A stretch of DNA of 64,000 bases from Calliopsis andreniformis (GCF_051401765.1 NW_027480440.1:4960001-5024000), one strand, 5' to 3'; shown: positions 28,031 through 42,507, counted from the stretch's first letter. A program made the numbers and translations. The notes: generated by a model from the letters alone, not told the origin.

Positions 28031-28760
28031 AGAATATCCTCAATTCACAGCTTTCAATACTCAATACTCAGTCTGCAATCTTCCATCATGTATCCACAAA
28101 CATCAATTTTCATCACACAACACTCAGCACTCAGTCCTGGATGTTCAATCCTCAATCCTCAATTCTCAATCTTCGATCTTCAATACTGAATCTTCAATCC
28201 TCAATCCTCAATCCTCAATCCTCAATCCTCAATCCTCATTCCTCAGTCCTCAATACTCAATCCTCAATCTTCAATCCTCAATCCTCAATCCTCAGTTCGC
28301 AAACCTCAATCCTCAATCCTCAGACCTCAGGCATCAATACTAAACCCTCAGTCCTCGTCCTCAATCCACAACCCCCAATCCTCAATCCTCAATCTTCATT
28401 CATCAATATTCAACCTTCAATCCTCAATCCTCAATCCTCAATCCTCAATCCTCAATGTTCAATGTTCAATTCTCAACACCCAAACCTCAATCTTCAATAC
28501 TCAATCCTCAATCCTCAATCCTCAATCCTCAATCCTCAATCCTCTGTCCTCAAACCTCAATCCTGAATCCACAATCCTGAATCCTCAAGCTTCAGCCCTC
28601 AGTCCTCAACAATCAGTTGTCAATCCTTAATCCTCAATAGAATATCATTAATTCACAGTTTTCAATACTCAATACTCATTCTGCAATCTTCAAATATCTA
28701 TCCACAAACATCAATACTCATCACTCAACCCTAAACACTCCGTCCCCAATCCTCAATCTT
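28031..28760 (+). repeat. Iota block, copy 1
   Basis: Two core A boxes at 28031 and 28639 flank module C at 28320. It matches 43828-44560 at offset 15797. Its left part matches 37466-37740, and the 28639 core region matches about 55090-55330. Confidence 0.83.
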
Positions 28761-29682
28761 CAATCCCCAATCCTCACTCCTCTATCATCAATCCTCAATT
28801 TTCGACCCTCAATCCTCAAACATCAATCCTCAATCCTCAACCCTCAATCCTCATTCCTCAAACCTCAATCCTCAGCCCTCAGTCCTCATCCTCAATTCTC
28901 AATTCTCAATTCTCAATTCTCAATCATCAATCCTCAATCCTCAACCTTCAATCCTCAATGCTCAATTGTTAATCCTCAATCCTCAGTCCTCAATCCTCAA
29001 TCCTCAATACTCCAACCTCAATCCTCAACCGTCAGACCTCGTCCTCAATCCTCAAACCTCAATCCTCAATCCTCAATCTTCAATCATCAATACTCAATCT
29101 TCAATTCTCAATCCTCAATCCTCAATCCTCAATCCTCAACCCTCAATCCTCAACCCTCAATCCTCATTCCTCAAACCTCAATCCTCAACCCTCAGACCTC
29201 ATCCTCAATTCTCAATTCTCAATTCTCAATCATCAATCCTCAATCCTCAATCTTCAATCCTCAATAAACAATCTCCAATCCTAGATACTCAATCCCTAAT
29301 CTTCAATCCTTAATCCTCAATCTTCAATCCTCATTCCCCAGTCCTCAATCTTCAATCCTCAATGCTCAATCCTTAATCCTCAATCCTAAGTCCTCAATCG
29401 TCAATCCTCAATACTCAATCTTCAATCCTCAATCCTCAATCCTCAATCCTCAATCCACATTCTTCAATCCTCAACATCCAATCCTCAATCTTCATTCCTC
29501 AGTCCTCAATCCTCAATGTTCAATCCTCAATACCCAATCCTCAATCTTCAATCCTCAATCCTCAATCCTCAATCGTCAATCCTCAATCCTCAATCCTCAG
29601 TCCTCAAACCTCAATCCTGAATCCTCAATCCTGAATCCTCAATCTTCAGCACTTAGTCCTCAACAATCAGTTGTCAATCCTC
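28761..29682 (+). repeat. Diverged satellite between iota and theta
   Basis: Heptamer DNA with several 6-base TCATCC or TCGTCC units and no core box. The right part repeats near 31650-32340 at offsets of 2675 then 2661, a change of two heptamers. Confidence 0.72.
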
Positions 29683-31200
29683 AATTCTCAATAGAAGATC
29701 CTCACTTCACAGGTTTCAATACTCAATACTCAAGCTGCAATCTTCAAATCCCTATCCACAAACATCAATTCTCGTCACTCAGCCCTCAACACTCAGTCCC
29801 CAATCCTCAATCTTCAATCCTCAATCCTCAATCCTCAATCCTCAATCCTCAATATTCAATCCTCAATAATCAATCTCCAATCCTAGATCCTCAATCCTCA
29901 ATCCTCAATCCTTAATCCTCTATCATCAATCCTCAATCCCCATTCCTCAATCATCAATCCTCAGTGCTCAATCCTCAATCCTCAATCCTCAGTCCTCAAT
30001 CCTCAACCCTCAATCCTCAAACCTCAATCCTCAACCGTCAGTCCACGTCCTCAATCCTCAACCCTCAATCCTCAATCCTCAATCTTCAATCCTCAATACT
30101 CAATATTCAATCCTCAAACATCAATCCTCAATCCTCAATCTTCAATCCTCAATCCTGAATCCTCAATCCTCAATCCACATTCTTCAATCCGCAATACCCA
30201 ATCCTCAATCTACAATACTCAATACTCAATCCTCAATTCTCAATCCTCAATCCTCAGCCCTCAGTCCTCAAACCTCAATCCTCAACCCTCAGCCCTCATC
30301 CTCAATCCTCAATCCTCAATCCTCAATCCTCAATCTTCAATCCTCAATACTCAATCTTCAATAATCAATCCTCAATTCTCAATCCTCAATACTCAATCCT
30401 CAATCGTCAATACTCAATCCCCAATCCTCAATCTTCAATCCTCAATCCTCAATCCTCAATCCCCAATCCTCAATCTTCAATCCTCAATACACAATCTTCA
30501 ATCCTCAATCCTCAATCCTCAATCCTCAATCCTCAATCCTCCATCCTCAATCCTCAATCCTCAATCCTCAATCCTAAATCTTCAATCCTCAATACTCAAT
30601 ATTCAATCCTCAATCCTCAATCCTCAATCCTCAATCCTCAATCCTCAATCCTCAATCTTCAATCCTCAATACTCAGTCTTCAATCCTCAATCCTCCATCC
30701 TCAATCCTCAATCCTCATTCTTCAATCCTCAATACCAAATCCACAATCTTCAATCCTCTATCCTCAATCCTCAATTCTCAATCCTCAGTCCTCAATCCTC
30801 AGACCTCAAACAGCAATACTGAACCCTCACTCCTCGTCCTCAATCCACAACCATCAATACTCAATCCTCAATCTTCAATCATCAATATTCAATCTTCAGT
30901 CCTCTATCCTCAATTTTCAATACGCAATACCCAATCCTCAATCTTCAATCCACAATCCTCAATCCTCTATCCTCAATCCTCAGTTTTCGAACCTCAAACC
31001 TGTATCCTCAATCCTGAATCCTCAATCTTCAGACCTCGGTCCTCAACAATCAGTCGTCAATTCTGAATCCTCAATAGAATATCATCAATTCACAGTTTTC
31101 AATACTCAATACTCAATCTGCAATTTTCACATCTCTATCCACAAACATCAATTCTCATCATTCAACCCTCAACACTCAGTCCCCAATCCTCAATCTTCAA
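29683..31200 (+). repeat. Theta block, copy 2
   Basis: Core A at 29693 (AGAAGAT) and 31076, module C at 30799. It forms a near-tandem pair with copy 3 at offset 2661, which becomes 2647 at the right-hand core (two heptamers shorter). Confidence 0.85.
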
Positions 31201-32343
31201 TACTCAATCCTCAATCCTCAATCCTCAATCCTCAATCTTCAATCCTCAATACTCAATCTTCAATCCTCAATCCTCAATCCTCAATCCTCAATCCTCAATC
31301 CTCAATCCTCAATCCTCAGTCCTCAGTCCTCAGACCTCAATCCTCAACCCTCAGCCCTCATCCTCAATCCTCAATCCTCAATCTTCAATCCTCAATCCTC
31401 AATCCTCAAGCCTCAATACTCAATCCTCAATCCTCAGTCCTCAAACCTCAATCCGGAATCCTCAATCCTGAATCCTCATTCTTCAGCCGTCGGTCCTCAA
31501 CAATCAATTGTCAATCATCAATCCTCAACAGAATATCCTCAATTCACAGTTTTCAATACTCAATCCCCATTCTTCCATCTTCAAATCTCAATCCACAAAC
31601 ATCAATTCTCATCACTCAACCCTCAACACACAGTCCTCAGTCTTCAATCCTCAATCCTCAGTCCTCAATCCTCAATCCTCAATACTCCAACCTCAATCCT
31701 CAACCGTCAGACCTCGTCCTCAATCCTCAAACCTCAATCCTCAATCCTCAATCTTCAATCATCAATACTCAATCTTCAATTCTCAATCCTCAATCCTCAA
31801 TCCTCAATCCTCAACCCTCAATCCTCAACCCTCAATCCTCATTCCTCAAACCTCAATCCTCAACCCTCAGACCTCATCCTCAATTCTCAATTCTCAATTC
31901 TCAATCATCAATCCTCAATCCTCAATCTTCAATCCTCAATAAACAATCTCCAATCCTAGATACTCAATCCCTAATCTGCAATCCTTAATCCTCAATCTTC
32001 AATCCTCATTCCCCAGTCCTCAATCTTCAATCCTTAATCCTCAATCCTCAGTCCTCAATCGTCAATCCTCAATGCTCAATCTTCAATCCTCAATCCTCAA
32101 TCCTCAATCCTCAATCCACATTCTTCAATCCTCAACATCCAATCCTCAATCTTCATTCCTCAGTCCACAATCCTCAATGTTCAATCCTCAATACCCAATC
32201 CTCAATCTTCAATCCTCAATCCTCAATCCTCAATCGTCAATCCTCAATCCTCAATCCTCAGTCCTCAAACCTCAATCCTGAATCCTCAATCCTGAATCCT
32301 CAATCTTCAGCACTCAGTCCTCAACAATCAGTTGTCAATCCTC
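31201..32343 (+). repeat. Linker between theta copies 2 and 3
   Basis: Begins with zeta-like sequence, including core A at 31530 in the AACAGAATAT form, then switches near 31650 to sequence matching about 28980-29680. The switch is a visible mosaic junction inside heptamer DNA. Confidence 0.74.
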
Positions 32344-33830
32344 AATCCTCAATAGAAGATCCTCACTTCACAGGTTTCAATACTCAATACTCAACCTGCA
32401 ATCTTCAAATCCCTATCCACAAACATCAATTCTCGTCACTCAGCCCTCAACACTCAGTCCCCAATCCTCAATCTTCAATCCTCAATCCTCAATCCTCAAT
32501 CCTCAATCCTCAATATTCAATCCTCAATAATCAATCTCCAATCCTACATCCTCAATCCTCAATCCTCAATCCTTAATCCTCTATCATCAATCCTCAATCC
32601 CCATTCCTCAATCATCAATCCTCAGTGCTCAATCCTCAATCCTCAATCCTCAGTCCTCAATCCTCAACCCTCAATCCTCAAACCTCAATCCTCAACCGTC
32701 AGTCCACGTCCTCAATCCTCAACCCTCAATCCTCAATCCTCAATCTTCAATCCTCAATACTCAATATTCAATCCTCAAACATCAATCCTCAATCCTCAAT
32801 CTTCAATCCTCAATCCTGAATCCTCAATCCTCAATCCACATTCTTCAATCCGCAATACCCAATCCTCAATCTACAATACTCAATACTCAATCCTCAATTC
32901 TCAATCCTCAATCCTCAGCCCTCAGTCCTCAAACCTCAATCCTCAACCCTCAGCCCTCATCCTCAATCCTCAATCCTCAATCCTCAATCCTCAATCTTCA
33001 ATCCTCAATACTCAATCTTCAATAATCAATCCTCAATTCTCAATCCTCAATACTCAATCCTCAATCGTCAATACTCAATCCCGAATCCTCAATCTTCAAT
33101 CCTCAATCCTCAATCCTCAATCCCCAATCCTCAATCTTCAATCCTCAATACACAATCTTCAATCCTCAATCCTCAATCCTCAATCCTCAATCCTCAATCC
33201 TCCATCCTCAATCCTCAATCCTCAATCCTCAATCCTAAATCTTCAATCCTCAATACTCAATATTCAATCCTCAATCCTCAATCCTCAATCCTCAATCCTC
33301 AATCCTCAATCCTCAATCTTCAATCCTCAATACTCAGTCTTCAATCCTCAATCCTCAATCCTCATTCTTCAATCCTCAATACCAAATCCACAATCTTCAA
33401 TCCTCTATCCTCAATCCTCAATTCTCAATCCTCAGTCCTCAATCCTCAGACCTCAAACTGCAATACTCAACCCTCACTCCTCGTCCTCAATCCACAACCA
33501 TCAATACTCAATCCTCAATCTTCAATCATCAATATTCAATCTTCAGTCCTCAATCCTCAATTTTCAATACGCAGTACCCAATCCTCAATCTTCAATCCAC
33601 AATCCTCAATCCTCTATCCTCAATCCTCAGTTTTCGAACCTCAAACCTGTATCCTCAATCCTGAATCCTCAATCTTCAGACCTCGGTCCTCAACAATCAG
33701 TCGTCAATTCTGAATCCTCAATAGAATATCATCAATTCACAGTTTTCAATACTCAATACTCAATCTGCAATTTTCACATCTCTATCCACAAACATCAATT
33801 CTCATCATTCAACCCTCAACACTCAGTCCC
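32344..33830 (+). repeat. Theta block, copy 3
   Basis: Core A at 32354 and 33723, module C at 33446. At about 33840 it joins epsilon copy 3 directly. Confidence 0.85.
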
Positions 33831-33851
33831 CAATCCTCAATCCTCAATCCT

Positions 33852-34824
33852 CAATCCTCAAACCTCAATCCTCAACCGTCAGTCCTCGTCCTCAAACCTC
33901 AAACCTCAATCCTCAATCCTCAATCCCCAATCCTCAATCCTCAATACTCAATCCTCAATCTTCAATCCTCAATACAAAAACTGCAATCCTCAATCCTCAG
34001 TCCTCACTGCTCAGTCCTCATTCTTCAATCCTCAATACCATATCCTCAATCTTCAATTCTCAATCCTCAATCCTCAATTCTCAATCCTCAATCCTCAATC
34101 CTCAGACTTCAAACATCAACACTCAACCCTCAGTCCTCGTCCTCAATCCACAACCATCAATCCTCAATCCTCAATCTTCAATCATCAATATTCAATCTTC
34201 AATCCTCAATGCTCAATCCTCAATCCTCAACCCTCAATACTCAATGTTCAATCCTCAATACCCAATCCTCAGTCTTCAGTCCTCAATCCTCAATCCTCAA
34301 TCCTCAACCCTCAATCCTCAGTCCTCAAACCTCAATACTGAATCCTCACTCCTGAATCCCCAATCTTCAGGCCTGAGTCCTCAACAATCGGTTGTCAATC
34401 CTCAATCCTCAATAGAGTATCCTCAATTCGCAGGTTTCAATACTCAATACTCAACCTGCAATCTTCAAATCTCTATCCACAAACATCAATTTTCATCACT
34501 CAACACTCAACACTCAGTCCCCAGTCCTCAATCTTCAGTCCTCAACCATCAATCCTCAATCCTGAATCCTTAATCCTCAATCCTCAATCCTCATTCTTCA
34601 ATCCTCAATACCCAATCCGCAATCTTCAACCCTCAGCCCTCATCCTCAATCCTCAATCCTCAATCCTCAACCATCAATCTTCAATCCTCAATACTCAACA
34701 TTCAATAATCAATCCTCAATTCTCAATCCTCAATAATCAATCCTCAATCGTCAATCCTCAAGCCCCAATCCTCAATCTTCAATCCTCAATCCTCAATCCT
34801 CAATCCTCAATCCTCAATCTTCAA
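33852..34824 (+). repeat. Epsilon block, copy 3
   Basis: Matches copy 1 at offset 14122, with module C at 34102 and the AGAGTAT core at 34414. The right end carries a local 154-base tandem duplication. Confidence 0.85.
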
Positions 34825-34978
34825 CCATCAATCTTCAATCCTCAATACTCAACATACAATAATCAATCCTCAATTCTCAATCCTCAATAATCAATCCTCA
34901 ATCGTCAATCCTCAAGCCCCAATCCTCAATCTTCAATCCTCAATCCTCAATCCTCAATCCTCAATCCTCAATCTTCAA
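34671..34978 (+). repeat. 154-bp local tandem duplication (2 units)
   Basis: CCATCAATCT at 34671 recurs at 34825, and the sequence after each is nearly the same. The step of 154 bases is exactly 22 heptamers. A similar pair of segments is seen near 51965-52200. Confidence 0.82.
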
Positions 34979-35930
34979 TCCTCAATACTCAATCTTCAAT
35001 CCTCAATCCTCAATCCTCAATCCTCAATCCTCAATCCTCAATCCTCAATCTTCAATCCTCAATCCTCAATCCTCAATTCTCAATCCTCAATCCTCAATCC
35101 TCAGACCTCAAACAGCAATACTCAACCCTCAGTCCTCGTCCTCAATCCACAACCATCAATACTCACTCCTCAATCTTCAATCATCAATATTCAATCTTCA
35201 GTCTTCAATCTTCAATCCTCAATCCTCAATCCTCAATCCTCAATGTTCAATGCGCAATACCCAATCCTCAATCTTCAATAGTCAATCCTCAATCGTCAAT
35301 CCTCAATCCTCAATCCTCAATCCTCAATCCTCAGTCCTCAAACATCAAACCTGAATCCTCAATCCTGAATCCTCAACATTCAGACCTCAGTCCTCAACAA
35401 TCAGGTGTCAATTCTCAATCCTCAATGGAATATCATCAACTCACAGTTTTCAATACTCAATACTCAATCTGCAATCTTCAAATCTCTATCCACAAACATC
35501 AATTCTCATCATTCAACCCTCAACACTCAGTCCCCAATCCTCAATCTTCAATCCTCAATCCACAATCCTCAATCCTCGATCCACAATCTTCAATCCTCAA
35601 TACTCAATCTTCAATCCTCCATCCTCAATCCTCAATCCTCAATCCTGAATCCTCAATCTTCAGGCTTCAATCCTCAATACTCAATATTCAATCCTCAGTC
35701 CTCAATCCTCAATCCTCATTCCTCAATCCTCATTCTTCAATCCTCAATAACCAATCCTCAATCCTCAATCCTCAATCCTCAATCCTCATCTCTCAATCCT
35801 CAATCCTCAGTCCTCAGTCCTCAGACCTCAATCCTCAACCCTCAGCCCTCATCCTCAATCCTCAATCCTCAATCTTCAATCCTCAATCCTCAATCCTCAA
35901 GCCTCAATCCTCAATCCTCAATCCTCAGTC
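34979..35930 (+). repeat. Kappa segment plus GGAATAT core
   Basis: Module C at 35101, GTTCAATGCGCAATAC near 35243, and core A at 35427 in the GGAATAT form. The same order is seen at 37797-38123 and 48805-49131. Confidence 0.78.
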
Positions 35931-36555
35931 CTCAAACCTCAATCCGGAATCCTCAATCCTGAATCCTCATTCTTCAGCCGTCGGTCCTCAACAATCAATT
36001 GTCAATCCTCAATCCTCAACAGAATATCCTCAATTCACAGTTTTCAATACTCAATCCCCATTCTTCAATCTTCAAATCTCAATCCACAAACATCAATTCT
36101 CATCACTCAACCCTCAACACTCAGTCCTCAATCTTCAATCCTGAATCCTCAATCCTCAATCTTCAATCCTCAATACTCAATCTGCAATCCTCAATCCTCA
36201 ATCATCAATCCTCAATACTCATTCTTCAATCCCCAATACCCAACCCTCAATCTTCAATCCTCAATCCTCAATCCTCAATTCTCAATCCTCAATCCTCAAT
36301 CCTCAGACCTCAAACATCAATATTCAACCCTCAGTCCTCGACCTCAATCCACAACCCTCAACCCTCAATCCTCAATCTTCAGTCATCAATAATCAACCTT
36401 CAATCCTCAATACTCAATCTTCAATCCTCAATCCTCAATCCTCAATCCTCAATCCTCAATGCTCAATCCTCAATCCTCAGCCCTGAGTCCTCATCCTCAA
36501 TTCTCAATCCTCAATACTCAATCATCAGTCCTCAATCCACAATCCTCAATCCTCA
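35931..36555 (+). repeat. Zeta block, partial copy
   Basis: Matches 21180-21804 at offset 14751 with core A at 36021 and module C at 36303. It switches at about 36555 to eta, at a place where TCAAACC or TCAGACC units occur in both partners. Confidence 0.82.
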
Positions 36556-36560
36556 AACCT

Positions 36561-37470
36561 CAGACCTCAAACATCAATATTCAACCCTCAGTCCTCGACC
36601 TCAATCAACAACCCTCAATCCTCAATCCTCAATCTTCAATCATCAATACTCAACCTTCAATCCTCAATCCTCAACCCTCAATCCTCAATCCTCAATCCTC
36701 AATGTTCAATCCTCAACACCCAATCCTCAATCTTCAATCCTCAATCCTCAATCCTCAATCCTCAATCCTCAGTACTCAATCCTCAATCCTCAATCCTCAG
36801 TCCTCAATGCTCAATCCTCAATCCTCAATCCTCAACCCTCAATCTTCAATCCTCAATAATCAATCTCCAATCCTAGATCCTCAATCCCCAATCTTCAATC
36901 CTTAATCCTCAATCTTCAATCCTCATTCCCCAGTCCTCAATCTTCAATCCTCAATGCTCAATCCTTAATCCTCAATCCTCAGTCCTCAATCCTCAATCCT
37001 CAGTACTCCAACCTAAATCCTCAACCATCAGTCCTCTTCGTAAATCCTCAAACCTCAATCGTCAATCCTCAATCTTCAATCATCAATACTCAATCTTCAA
37101 TTCTCAATCCTCAATCCTCAATCCTCAATCATCAATCCTTAATATTCAGCACTCAACCGTCAACCATCAATCCTCAGTACTCAACCATCAATCCTCAATT
37201 CTCAATACTCAGTAGAATATCCTGAATTCTCATGGTTCAATACTCAATCCTCAAACATCAACTCTCAACACTGAATCCTCAATACTCAGTCCTCTATCAT
37301 CAATCCTCCATCCTCAATCCTCAATCCTCAAGCGTCAATCCTCAATCCTCAATCTTCAATCTTCAATCCTCAGTCCTCAAACCTCAATTCTGAATCCTCA
37401 ATCCTGAGTCCTCAATCGTCAGCCCTCAGTCCTCAACAATCAGTTGTCATTCCTCAATCCTCAATAGAAT
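36561..37470 (+). repeat. Eta block, copy 3 (left-truncated)
   Basis: Matches 23095-24004 at offset 13466, with module C at 36560 and core B at 37214. It is followed by the left part of iota (core A at 37466) up to about 37740. Confidence 0.83.
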
Positions 37471-37981
37471 ATCCTCAATTCACAGCTTTCAATACTCAAT
37501 ACTCAGTCTGCAATCTTCCATCATGTATCCACAAACATCAATTTTCATCACACAACACTCAGCACTCAGTCCTCGATGTTCAATCCTCAATCCTCAATTC
37601 TCAATCTTCGATCTTCAATACTGAATCTTCAATCCTCAATCCTCAATCCTCAATCCTCAATCCTCAATCCTCATTCCTCAATCCTCAATACTCAATCCTC
37701 AATCTTCAATCCTCAATCCTCAATCCTCAATCCTCAATCCTCAATCTTCAATCCTTAATCCTCAATCCTCAATTCTCAATCCTCAATCCTCAATCCTCAG
37801 ACCTCAAACAGCAATACTCAACCCTCAGTCCTCGTCCTCAATCCACAACCATCAATACTCACTCCTCAATCTTCAATCATCAATATTCAATCTTCAGTCT
37901 TCAATCTTCAATCCTCAATCCTCAATCCTCAATCCTCAATGTTCAATGCGCAATACCCAATCCTCAATCTTCAATAGTCAA

Positions 37982-39859
37982 TCCTCAATCGTCAATCCTC
38001 AATCCTCAATCCTCAATCCTCAATCCTCAGTCCTCAAACATCAAACCTGAATCCTCAATCCTGAATCCTCAACATTCAGACCTCAGTCCTCAACAATCAG
38101 GTGTCAATTCTCAATCCTCAATGGAATATCATCAACTCACAGTTTTCAATACTCAATACTCAATCTGCAATCTTCAAATCTCTATCCACAAACATCAATT
38201 CTCATCATTCAACCCTCAACACTCAGTCCCCAATCCTCAATCTTCAATCCTCAATCCACAATCCTCAATCCTCGATCCACAATCTTCAATCCTCAATACT
38301 CAATCTTCAATCCTCCATCCTCAATCCTCAATCCTCAATCCTCAATCCTCAATCTTCAGGCTTCAATCCTCAATACTCAATTCTCAATCCTCAGTCCTCA
38401 ATCCTCAATCCTCATTCCTCAATCCTCAATCCTCAATGCTCAATCCTCAATCCTCAGACCTGAGTCCTCATCCTCAATTCTCAATCCTCAATACTCAATC
38501 ATCAGTCCTCAATCCACAATCCTCAATCCTCAAACCTCAATCCTCAATCGTCAGTCCTCGTCCTCAATCCTCAACACTCAATCCTCAATCCTCAATCTTC
38601 AATCATCAATACTCAACCTTCAATCCTCAATCCTCAATCTTCAATCCTCAATTCTCAATTCTCACTCCTCAATACTCAATCCTCAAACGTCAATCCTCAA
38701 TCCTCAATCCTCAATCTTCAATTCTCAATCCTCAATACTCAATCCTCAAACCTCAATCCTCAATCCTCAATCCTCAATCCTCATTCTTCAATCCTCAACA
38801 CCCAATACACAATCTTCAATCCTCAATACTCAATCCTCAATTCTCAATCCTCAATCCTCAATCCTCAGACCTCAAACATCAATACTCAACCCTCAGTCAT
38901 CGTACTCAATCCACAACCCTCAATCCTCAATACTCAGTCTTCAATCCTCAATCCTCAATCCTCAATCCTCAATCCTCATTCTTCAATCCTCAATACCAAA
39001 TCCACAATCTTCAATCCTCTATCCTCAATCCTCAATTCTCAATCCTCAGTCCTCAATCCTCAGACCTCAAACAGCAATACTCAACCCTCACTCCTCGTCC
39101 TCAATCCACAACCATCAATACTCAATCCTCAATCTTCAATCATCAATATTCAATCTTCAGTCCTCAATCCTCAATTTTCACTACGCAATACCCAATCCTC
39201 AATCTTCAATCCTCAATCCTCAATCCTCTATCCTCAATCCTCAGTCCTCGAACCTCAAACCTGTATCCTCAATCCTGAATCCTCAATCTTCAGACCTCGG
39301 TCCTCAACAATCAGTCGTCAATTCTGAATCCTCAATAGAATATCATCAATTCACAGTTTTCAATACTCAATACTCAATCTGCAATTTTCACATCTCTATC
39401 CACAAACATCAATTCTCATCATTCAACCCTCAACACTCAGTCCCCAATCCCCAATCTTCAATACTCAATCCTCAATCCTCAATCCTCGATCCTCAATCTT
39501 CAATCCTCAATACTCAATCTTCAATCCTCCATCCTCAATCGTCAATCCTCAATCCTCAATCCTCAATCGCCAGGCTTCAATCCTCAATACTCAATCTTCA
39601 ATCCTCAATCCTCAATCCTCATTCCTCATTCCTCATTCTTCAATCCTCAACAGCCAATCCTCAATCTTCAAACCTTAATCCTCAATCCTCAATTCTCAAT
39701 CCTCAATACTCAATCATCAGTCCTCAATCCACAATCCTCAATCCTCAAACCTCAATCCTCAATCGTCAGTCCTCGTCCTCAATCCTCAACACTCAATCCT
39801 CAATCCTCAATCTTCAATCATCAATACTCAACCTTCAATCCTCAATCCTCAATCTTCAA
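37982..39859 (+). repeat. 1878-bp tandem duplication, unit 1
   Basis: Core A at 38123 (GGAATAT form) and 39337, module C at 38865 and 39060. The next 1878 bases repeat it closely. I count five 6-base units, and 1878 equals 269 units of 7 minus 5. Few mismatches are visible, for example AGACCTGAG near 38456 against AGCCCTGAG near 40334. Confidence 0.92.
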
Positions 39860-41737
39860 TCCTCAATCGTCAATCCTCAATCCTCAATCCTCAATCCTCA
39901 ATCCTCAGTCCTCAAACATCAAACCTGAATCCTCAATCCTGAATCCTCAACATTCAGACCTCAGTCCTCAACAATCAGGTGTCAATTCTCAATCCTCAAT
40001 GGAATATCATCAACTCACAGTTTTCAATACTCAATACTCAATCTGCAATCTTCAAATCTCTATCCACAAACATCAATTCTCATCATTCAACCCTCAACAC
40101 TCAGTCCCCAATCCTCAATCTTCAATCCTCAATCCACAATCCTCAATCCTCGATCCACAATCTTCAATCCTCAATACTCAATCTTCAATCCTCCATCCTC
40201 AATCCTCAATCCTCAATCCTCAATCCTCAATCTTCAGGCTTCAATCCTCAATACTCAATTCTCAATCCTCAGTCCTCAATCCTCAATCCTCATTCCTCAA
40301 TCCTCAATCCTCAATGCTCAATCCTCAATCCTCAGCCCTGAGTCCTCATCCTCAATTCTCAATCCTCAATACTCAATCATCAGTCCTCAATCCACAATCC
40401 TCAATCCTCAAACCTCAATCCTCAATCGTCAGTCCTCGTCCTCAATCCTCAACACTCAATCCTCAATCCTCAATCTTCAATCATCAATACTCAACCTTCA
40501 ATCCTCAATCCTCAATCTTCAATCCTCAATTCTCAATTCTCACTCCTCAATACTCAATCCTCAAACGTCAATCCTCAATCCTCAATCCTCAATCTTCAAT
40601 TCTCAATCCTCAATACTCAATCCTCAAACCTCAATCCTCAATCCTCAATCCTCAATCCTCATTCTTCAATCCTCAACACCCAATACTCAATCTTCAATCC
40701 TCAATACTCAATCCTCAATTCTCAATCCTCAATCCTCAATCCTCAGACCTCAAACATCAATACTCAACCCTCAGTCATCGTACTCAATCCACAACCCTCA
40801 ATCCTCAATACTCAGTCTTCAATCCTCAATCCTCAATCCTCAATCCTCAATCCTCATTCTTCAATCCTCAATACCAAATCCACAATCTTCAATCCTCTAT
40901 CCTCAATCCTCAATTCTCAATCCTCAGTCCTCAATCCTCAGACCTCAAACAGCAATACTCAACCCTCACTCCTCGTCCTCAATCCACAACCATCAATACT
41001 CAATCCTCAATCTTCAATCATCAATATTCAATCTTCAGTCCTCAATCCTCAATTTTCACTACGCAATACCCAATCCTCAATCTTCAATCCTCAATCCTCA
41101 ATCCTCTATCCTCAATCCTCAGTCCTCGAACCTCAAACCTGTATCCTCAATCCTGAATCCTCAATCTTCAGACCTCGGTCCTCAACAATCAGTCGTCAAT
41201 TCTGAATCCTCAATAGAATATCATCAATTCACAGTTTTCAATACTCAATACTCAATCTGCAATTTTCACATCTCTATCCACAAACATCAATTCTCATCAT
41301 TCAACCCTCAACACTCAGTCCCCAATCCCCAATCTTCAATACTCAATCCTCAATCCTCAATCCTCGATCCTCAATCTTCAATCCTCAATACTCAATCTTC
41401 AATCCTCCATCCTCAATCGTCAATCCTCAATCCTCAATCCTCAATCGCCAGGCTTCAATCCTCAATACTCAATCTTCAATCCTCAATCCTCAATCCTCAT
41501 TCCTCATTCCTCATTCTTCAATCCTCAACAGCCAATCCTCAATCTTCAAACCTTAATCCTCAATCCTCAATTCTCAATCCTCAATACTCAATCATCAGTC
41601 CTCAATCCACAATCCTCAATCCTCAAACCTCAATCCTCAATCGTCAGTCCTCGTCCTCAATCCTCAACACTCAATCCTCAATCCTCAATCTTCAATCATC
41701 AATACTCAACCTTCAATCCTCAATCCACAATCTTCAA
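39860..41737 (+). repeat. 1878-bp tandem duplication, unit 2
   Basis: Second copy, with core A at 40001 and 41215 and module C at 40743 and 40938. Homology with unit 1 ends near 41737, where unit 1 reads into TCAATCGTC and unit 2 into zeta-like sequence. Confidence 0.92.
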
Positions 41738-42507
41738 TCCTCAATTCTCAATTCTCACTCCTCAATACTCAATCCTCAAACGTCAATCCCCAATCCCCAA
41801 TCCTCAATCTTCAATCCTCAATCCTCAATCCTTAATCCTCAATCCTCAATCTTCAATCCTCAATACTCAATCTTCATCCCTCAATCCTCAATCCTCAATC
41901 CTCAATCTTCAATTCTCAATCCTCAATACTCAATCCTCAAACCTCAATCCTCAATCCTCAATCCTCAATCCTCATTCTTCAATCCTCAACACCCAATACT
42001 CAATCTTCAATCCTCAATACTCAATCCTCAATTCTCAATCCTCAATCCTCAATCCTCAGACCTCAAACATCAATACTCAACCCTCAGTCATCGTACTCAA
42101 TCCACAACCCTCAATCCTCATTCCTCAGTCCTCAATCCTCAATCCTCAATCCTCAAACCTCATTCCTCAACCGTCGGTCCTCGTCCTCAATCCTCAAACA
42201 TCAATCCTCAATCCTTAATCTTCAATTATCAATACTCAACCTTCAATCCTCAATGCTCAATCCACAATCCTCAATCCTCAATCCTCAATATTTATCACAC
42301 AACCCTCAACCACCAATCCTCAATAGTCAACCATCAATCCTCAATACTCAATACTCGATAGAATATCCTGAATTCTCATGATTCAATACTCAATCCTCAA
42401 TATTCAATAATCAAATCTCAATCCTCAAACATCAATTCTCAACACACACTCCTCAATACTCAGTCCTCTCTCTTCAATCCACCATCCTCAATCCTCAATC
42501 CTCAAGC
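41738..42507 (+). repeat. Zeta block, right part
   Basis: Matches about 21930-22679 with offsets near 19828, with module C at 42056 and core B at 42360. It enters at the point where the preceding 1878-bp unit already resembles zeta, so the join is seamless. Confidence 0.8.

Noticed and set aside
7471..41737. All four large adjacent tandem steps (2466, 3561, 1878, 2121) are divisible by 3, hinting at selection for reading frame
   Set aside because: Other steps in the same array (461, 4505, 5693, 5936, 19828, 36259) are not divisible by 3, and nothing else supports coding, so this is probably chance.
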